64,000 nucleotides of DNA from an uncultured Neisseriaceae bacterium (GTDB lineage: Bacteria; Pseudomonadota; Gammaproteobacteria; Burkholderiales; Neisseriaceae). The notes beneath the pieces were generated by a model. That model was given only the letters and a program-made list of their open reading frames with translations, did no database searches and was not told the origin of the DNA. The position numbers and the translations under genes were made by a program. Shown piece by piece: positions 60,077 through 64,000 of the stretch (its first letter is position 1; every line of letters starts with the position of its first letter). The DNA is taken from positions 56,693 to 120,692 of the forward strand of contig CALYOS010000002.1 in assembly GCA_945267035.1 (NCBI GenBank), given 5' to 3'.

Positions 60077-61279
60077 TTACAAGGAGACACCATCTAATCT
60101 GGCCACAGTATTGATATCTTTGTCACCGCGCCCAGATAAATTAACCAAAATAGTCTCATTCTTAGCCATTTTTGGTGCATTGGCTACAGCCCAAGCTACA
60201 GCATGACTGGATTCCAAGGCTGGAATAATACCTTCCTGAAGACAGAGCAAATGAAAGGCTTCTAAGGCAGCTTCATCTCCAATAGCTTCATATTGAACGC
60301 GCCCCAGATCATGTAGCAATCCATGCTCCGGCCCGACACCGGGATAATCCAGCCCAGCAGAAACTGAATGAGTTGCCAAAACCTGTCCATGATCATCCTG
60401 CATCAGATAACCCCGAAAGCCATGCAACACACCAAGCTGACTACCAGAGCTAATCGGTGCTGCATGCTGCTGACCATTTAATCCCAAGCCACCAGCTTCC
60501 ACACCCACCAACCGTGTTTCCGGAACATCAATATAAGGATGGAACAAACCGATCGCATTCGATCCGCCCCCAACACAGGCCACAGCCACGTCAGGTTGGC
60601 GACCTATTGCTTCTTGCATCTGCATCCGTGCCTCTTCACCAATAACGCATTGAAAATCGCGTACCATTTCAGGATAGGGCATCGGACCGGCTACCGTTCC
60701 GATAATATAATAAGTATCATCCACCCGAGCTACCCACTCGCGTAGCGCTTCATTCATGGCATCTTTTAACGTTTTAGAACCTGATTCAACCCCGACAACT
60801 TCCGCGCCAAGCAATTTCATCCGGTAGACATTTGGCGCTTGACGTTTGATGTCTTCCGTTCCCATAAATACCGTACACGCCATCCCAAATCTGGCGGCCA
60901 CAGTCGCAGAAGCCACCCCATGCTGTCCGGCTCCTGTTTCGGCAATAACACGTTTCTTCCCCATCCGCTGTGCCAGCAATGCTTGCCCGATAGTATTATT
61001 AACCTTATGTGCTCCAGTATGATTCAGATCTTCACGTTTAAGATAAATCTGCGCACCACCCAAATGATCAGACAAACGTTTGGCATGATAAACCGGGCTG
61101 GGGCGACCCACATAATGTTTCAAATCATACTGAAATTGCGCCCAAAATGCCGGATCCGCTTTAGCTTCATAGTACACTTTTTTTAATTCAGCTAAAGCCG
61201 CCATTAAAGTTTCAGATACAAACAACCCACCATGCTGACCAAAAAATCCTTGATCATCAGGATAGTGATAATTTTCCAT
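60077..61279 (-). CDS. trpB: Tryptophan synthase beta chain
   Basis: PLP enzyme joining indole and serine to tryptophan. 400 aa from the ATG at 61279 ([26 protein letters not shown] 6 nt upstream). Two in-frame upstream ATGs lack ribosome sites and family residues. Motifs: [20 protein letters not shown] with the PLP lysine, [13 protein letters not shown] with the catalytic Glu, and [18 protein letters not shown] for phosphate binding. First gene of a minus-strand run to accD. Confidence 0.96.
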   Translation of the reverse strand: MENYHYPDDQGFFGQHGGLFVSETLMAALAELKKVYYEAKADPAFWAQFQYDLKHYVGRPSPVYHAKRLSDHLGGAQIYLKREDLNHTGAHKVNNTIGQALLAQRMGKKRVIAETGAGQHGVASATVAARFGMACTVFMGTEDIKRQAPNVYRMKLLGAEVVGVESGSKTLKDAMNEALREWVARVDDTYYIIGTVAGPMPYPEMVRDFQCVIGEEARMQMQEAIGRQPDVAVACVGGGSNAIGLFHPYIDVPETRLVGVEAGGLGLNGQQHAAPISSGSQLGVLHGFRGYLMQDDHGQVLATHSVSAGLDYPGVGPEHGLLHDLGRVQYEAIGDEAALEAFHLLCLQEGIIPALESSHAVAWAVANAPKMAKNETILVNLSGRGDKDINTVARLDGVSL

Positions 61280-62049
61280 ATTTCTTTCCATTGAACGACC
61301 ATGCACACACAAAATTAAACCATCGGGGCATATTAACACTTTTTAAATTCATTATCCCGTTCTCACCAACCTGTGACATCCTTCTTACAACAGTCTTCTT
61401 AACATCACAATAAGGTTGGCCACAGTAAAACCGCATGGTTTTATTTAGGGATATATAAACCAACCTACCCCCTACGAATTGAACTGTACGTATCAGCATA
61501 ATTTATCTACATCATGTGACATAAAAGCCATCCACCCTCTTATAAACAATAGAATAACCCTTTATCAACCATTTACTGACACAATAGCGCTGAAAATTTG
61601 GCGGAAACAGTCTGTTGCCTAATCACCCCAATCATCCTAAAAATTTTTTTCAACCTTTATAAGCATTAAATGTTTACCTTAACTAAATAATATGAACTTG
61701 CATTAGTTCAATTAAGATAAGATTTGTTTATTTAAAACAACAACATTGGACTAACTATTTGTAATATTTATTACATCGTTACAAAATTCATTTACTGTCC
61801 CATAAACCAGATAAATTCCAACATATTGATTATTATTGTTATTTCTAATTATATTTAAACTATTTGTCATGTATGGGCAAAAATCTATATTCATTAATTA
61901 CACAATGCAAATATTAATAGAACATGTAAATATTATAAAAAACATATACATAAACTTATATTTAACAAAATTTATACATAGCATACACTTCATAATAAAT
62001 TTTACGCTAATACTGTTAAAGTATTAGATGATATTTGTAAAGACAAAAA
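61280..62049. other. Divergent region between trpB and the autotransporter gene
   Basis: About 770 bp. The part next to trpB (61280-61500) is moderately GC-balanced, with a minor 6-bp hairpin (AAAACC-GCAT-GGTTTT) near 61427-61442. The rest is extremely AT-rich, a common context for surface adhesin genes. No ORF or trp leader peptide with tandem Trp codons is seen. Confidence 0.35.
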
Positions 62050-64000
62050 ATGAATACAATTTATAAGATTATCTGGAGTGAGAAACTCAAACAATGGATC
62101 GTTACCTCAGAATTAGGTCAACGCACTAAATCAACTTTAAAAAAAGTTCTGCTGGTAACCACCTTAATTGCTTCCTCAGCCTACTCCATGGCTGCTCGTT
62201 GCGGAATAGAAACATCAGCTAATGTCATTTTTGCCAATGGTGGTGGTTATTGTAAAGTAGATCCAAGTATGGGTAACCGTTTTGAGGGTGTTACACCGGT
62301 TAGGATTATAAAAAATTCAGAGTTAGATTTTACCGACATTGACCATATTGAGCTTGTTTCAACTGCTAATGGTTATGGATTAGAAATGGGTCATTCCCTA
62401 AGTGGTACTAACGGCAATGAAGGTGGGAAAGCAACCTTCCAGAATCTGACAACCCGAGCCAGCACAGTACAAAACTCCCGAGGAATTTATCTGGGTAAAA
62501 ATGCCACACTAACTATAAATGGTAATCTTACGTCTACTAAAATGGCGAATGCAGCGGCCACAATAGAGATAGCAGATCGTTCTGATTATATGGAAGTTAA
62601 AGGAAACACCACGCTAATAACCAATAATGGCAACACCGGCAATGGTACTGATGGTCTGCGCAATTGGGGCAATATCGTATTTGGAGGTAACCTAAATATT
62701 GATATCCAGAAAAAAGGCATAGGTCTCGTTTCATATGGCGGCAACATCACTTTAAAAAAAGATTCCAATATCAAATATGCCATCAACAACGCCATATCTT
62801 TTAAATATGATTCCGGTAATTCAGATTCGGATAGACTGATTTCTAACTATGGCACATTAACCCTAGATAGCCCTTCAACTAATGCGGCAGTATTCAATAA
62901 CGTTCCTACCGGTACGCGATCAACATTTATCAATGAAGATAATGCCAACTTCTATGCCGGACGTCGTGATGCATTTGTTAATGCCGGAGATGGGTCATTA
63001 ATTATTCATAACAAAGCAGGCAGCACCATAGAATCGATTGATGCCAATATACTGAACAATACTGCCAATGGCACCATCGTAGCGACTAATAATGGATCAT
63101 TACTTGGTCACATTCACGCCGACAAAGGCGTCATTAATTTAAATAACAATAAAGATGGCTCATTACTGGGTCACATTGATGCCAATCAAGGCACCATTAA
63201 TTTAACTAATCATGGTCAAATAACTGGTAAAATTGATTCTGGTGACGGCATCATCGATCTGAATAATACCGGTATCTGGGAAAGCACTGAACATTCAACG
63301 CTCACTAACGTGACCAATGCTGGCACCATTCTATTCAAACATCCACCTGCCATCACTCGCTCTACTGCTACATTATTCAATCTGGATATCACCGGTAATT
63401 ACGTCGGCAATAATGGTATTGTAAAAATGCATACCGTATGGAACGCGCCTGGCAATGAAAATGGTGACAATTCCCAGTCTGATGTACTGAATATTGCCGG
63501 TACAGCTACAGGCAATACAACCATTATTCCCGTTTCTGCCAATGGCACTGAGAATATCATTGATGGCAATGTAAAACAGGTAAAAAAAATTATAAATACC
63601 ATCCCAGTGGTAAATGTCGCTCAAAGTAGTGCTGATGTCGCTTTCACTGGCACAGCAAAAACCACTGGAGCCACCGAGGCTCAATTAAAAAAACGTACCA
63701 CAGATGAAGGGAAGGATGAATATTACTGGTCTATCACTGCTGACACAACTGGTCCTGATAAGCCGGTTAAGCCGGTTAAGCCTGATGAGCCTGATGAGCC
63801 TGATGAGCCTGATGAGCCTGATGAGCCTGAAAAACCCAAGCTAATATACGCCGATGCTGTAGCCGGTTATATCCTTATGCCTCGTGTCAATCTGGAACAA
63901 GGATTTGCCAGCTTAGCTACTTTACGCCAACGTCGCGGTGATACATTTGTTGAAGGCGGTAAAGGTCGTACTTGGGCTCGTACCTTTGGCAAACATCAGA
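62050..64000 (+). CDS. Classical (type Va) autotransporter, N-terminal 650 codons; runs off the window
   Basis: Surface protein secreted through its own C-terminal barrel. It begins with an extended signal peptide region: MNTIYKIIWSEKLKQWIVTS plus a basic stretch (GQRTKSTLKK) and a hydrophobic core (VLLVTTLIASSAYS), cut near SMAA. The passenger, residues about 50-570, is Asn/Gly/Thr-rich with short repeating strands (GTINLTN, GVINLNN, GTLTLDS), as in right-handed beta-helix adhesins. Two LLGHIxAxxGxINL copies lie near codons 350-385. A Pro/Asp/Glu/Lys linker (PDEP repeats, 63781-63825) then leads into NLEQGFASLATLRQRRGDTF and GRTWARTFGKH, the start of the barrel domain. Only two Cys occur early in the mature part. 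The ATG at 62050 fits the signal motif. Receptor unknown. Confidence 0.88.
   Translation, partial: MNTIYKIIWSEKLKQWIVTSELGQRTKSTLKKVLLVTTLIASSAYSMAARCGIETSANVIFANGGGYCKVDPSMGNRFEGVTPVRIIKNSELDFTDIDHIELVSTANGYGLEMGHSLSGTNGNEGGKATFQNLTTRASTVQNSRGIYLGKNATLTINGNLTSTKMANAAATIEIADRSDYMEVKGNTTLITNNGNTGNGTDGLRNWGNIVFGGNLNIDIQKKGIGLVSYGGNITLKKDSNIKYAINNAISFKYDSGNSDSDRLISNYGTLTLDSPSTNAAVFNNVPTGTRSTFINEDNANFYAGRRDAFVNAGDGSLIIHNKAGSTIESIDANILNNTANGTIVATNNGSLLGHIHADKGVINLNNNKDGSLLGHIDANQGTINLTNHGQITGKIDSGDGIIDLNNTGIWESTEHSTLTNVTNAGTILFKHPPAITRSTATLFNLDITGNYVGNNGIVKMHTVWNAPGNENGDNSQSDVLNIAGTATGNTTIIPVSANGTENIIDGNVKQVKKIINTIPVVNVAQSSADVAFTGTAKTTGATEAQLKKRTTDEGKDEYYWSITADTTGPDKPVKPVKPDEPDEPDEPDEPDEPEKPKLIYADAVAGYILMPRVNLEQGFASLATLRQRRGDTFVEGGKGRTWARTFGKHQ
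63763..63825 (+). repeat. 9-bp tandem repeats in the autotransporter linker
   Basis: Two copies of a unit AAGCCGGTT lead into five exact copies of CCTGATGAG (63781-63825) and then a partial copy. The unit encodes Pro-Asp-Glu. Because 9 is a multiple of 3, copy-number change would alter linker length but keep the frame. Confidence 0.9.

Noticed and set aside
61836..62027. 63-codon Ile/Asn-rich frame upstream of the autotransporter
   Set aside because: Residue make-up reflects extreme AT content; no ribosome site.

Overview
The window looks like a piece of chromosome from a low-GC member of the Neisseriaceae. The best guess is a bee-gut symbiont of the Snodgrassella type. Grounds for this: AT-rich DNA with long non-coding gaps; neisserial-type proteins such as an RmpM-like OmpA protein, a CysB regulator, a tRNA-binding-domain MetG and the fab/plsX cluster; an 11-of-12 match to the neisserial DNA uptake sequence behind dadA; and a second motif matching 11 of 12 bases of the Simonsiella uptake dialect. 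The genus is inferred from protein flavour and was not tested by search. No insertion sequence, prophage or CRISPR array was seen.

Layout. 1-10 kb: 5' part of rne (minus strand) with a long leader, rluC, galU, an ATP-type dihydroxyacetone kinase, sppA, then a frameshifted Imm11-like immunity gene. 10-20 kb: rng-cysE, tRNA-Met, ychF, tyrS-argG, the RmpM-like outer membrane protein and cysB. 20-30 kb: a decayed coding region, then a minus-strand lipid block (yceD, rpmF, a phosphoribosyltransferase, plsX, fabH, a glycosyltransferase-like gene, fabD, fabG), then maf and a tetrapyrrole-methylase-family methyltransferase. 30-32 kb: tRNA-Pro whose 3' end abuts a truncated toxin-like fragment, a SUKH-3-like immunity gene and a second toxin-like relic. 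31-45 kb: dctA, metG, a LOG-family gene, pheA, an efflux pump, argF, dapE, alr, dadA and a divergent Lrp-type regulator. 44-55 kb: a MipA/OmpV porin-like protein, an unrecognised pseudogene, a LysR regulator divergent from a phenolic acid decarboxylase, several conserved proteins of unknown role, a candidate small RNA, tyrA, an exonuclease, a lipoprotein form of DsbC and a DUF488 protein. 55-64 kb: accD, trpA, an UPF0210/ACT pair, an MFS transporter, trpB, and the first two thirds of a classical autotransporter with an extended signal peptide.

How the genes fit together. Type II fatty acid synthesis (fabD, fabG, fabH, accD) and phospholipid initiation (plsX) are well covered. Aromatic amino acid synthesis (pheA, tyrA, trpA, trpB), arginine (argF, argG), cysteine (cysE, cysB) and lysine/peptidoglycan (dapE, alr) genes suggest broad biosynthetic self-sufficiency. 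dctA fits growth on dicarboxylates, and alr-dadA-lrp looks like an alanine catabolism module. Accessory content is mostly relics of toxin-immunity cassettes plus surface proteins.

The most interesting new element is a candidate 90-nt small RNA on the minus strand at 50999-51088. It has a good promoter, an 11-bp 5' stem-loop, two copies of an anti-Shine-Dalgarno octamer (TTTCTCCT) in a single-stranded linker, and a strong terminator.
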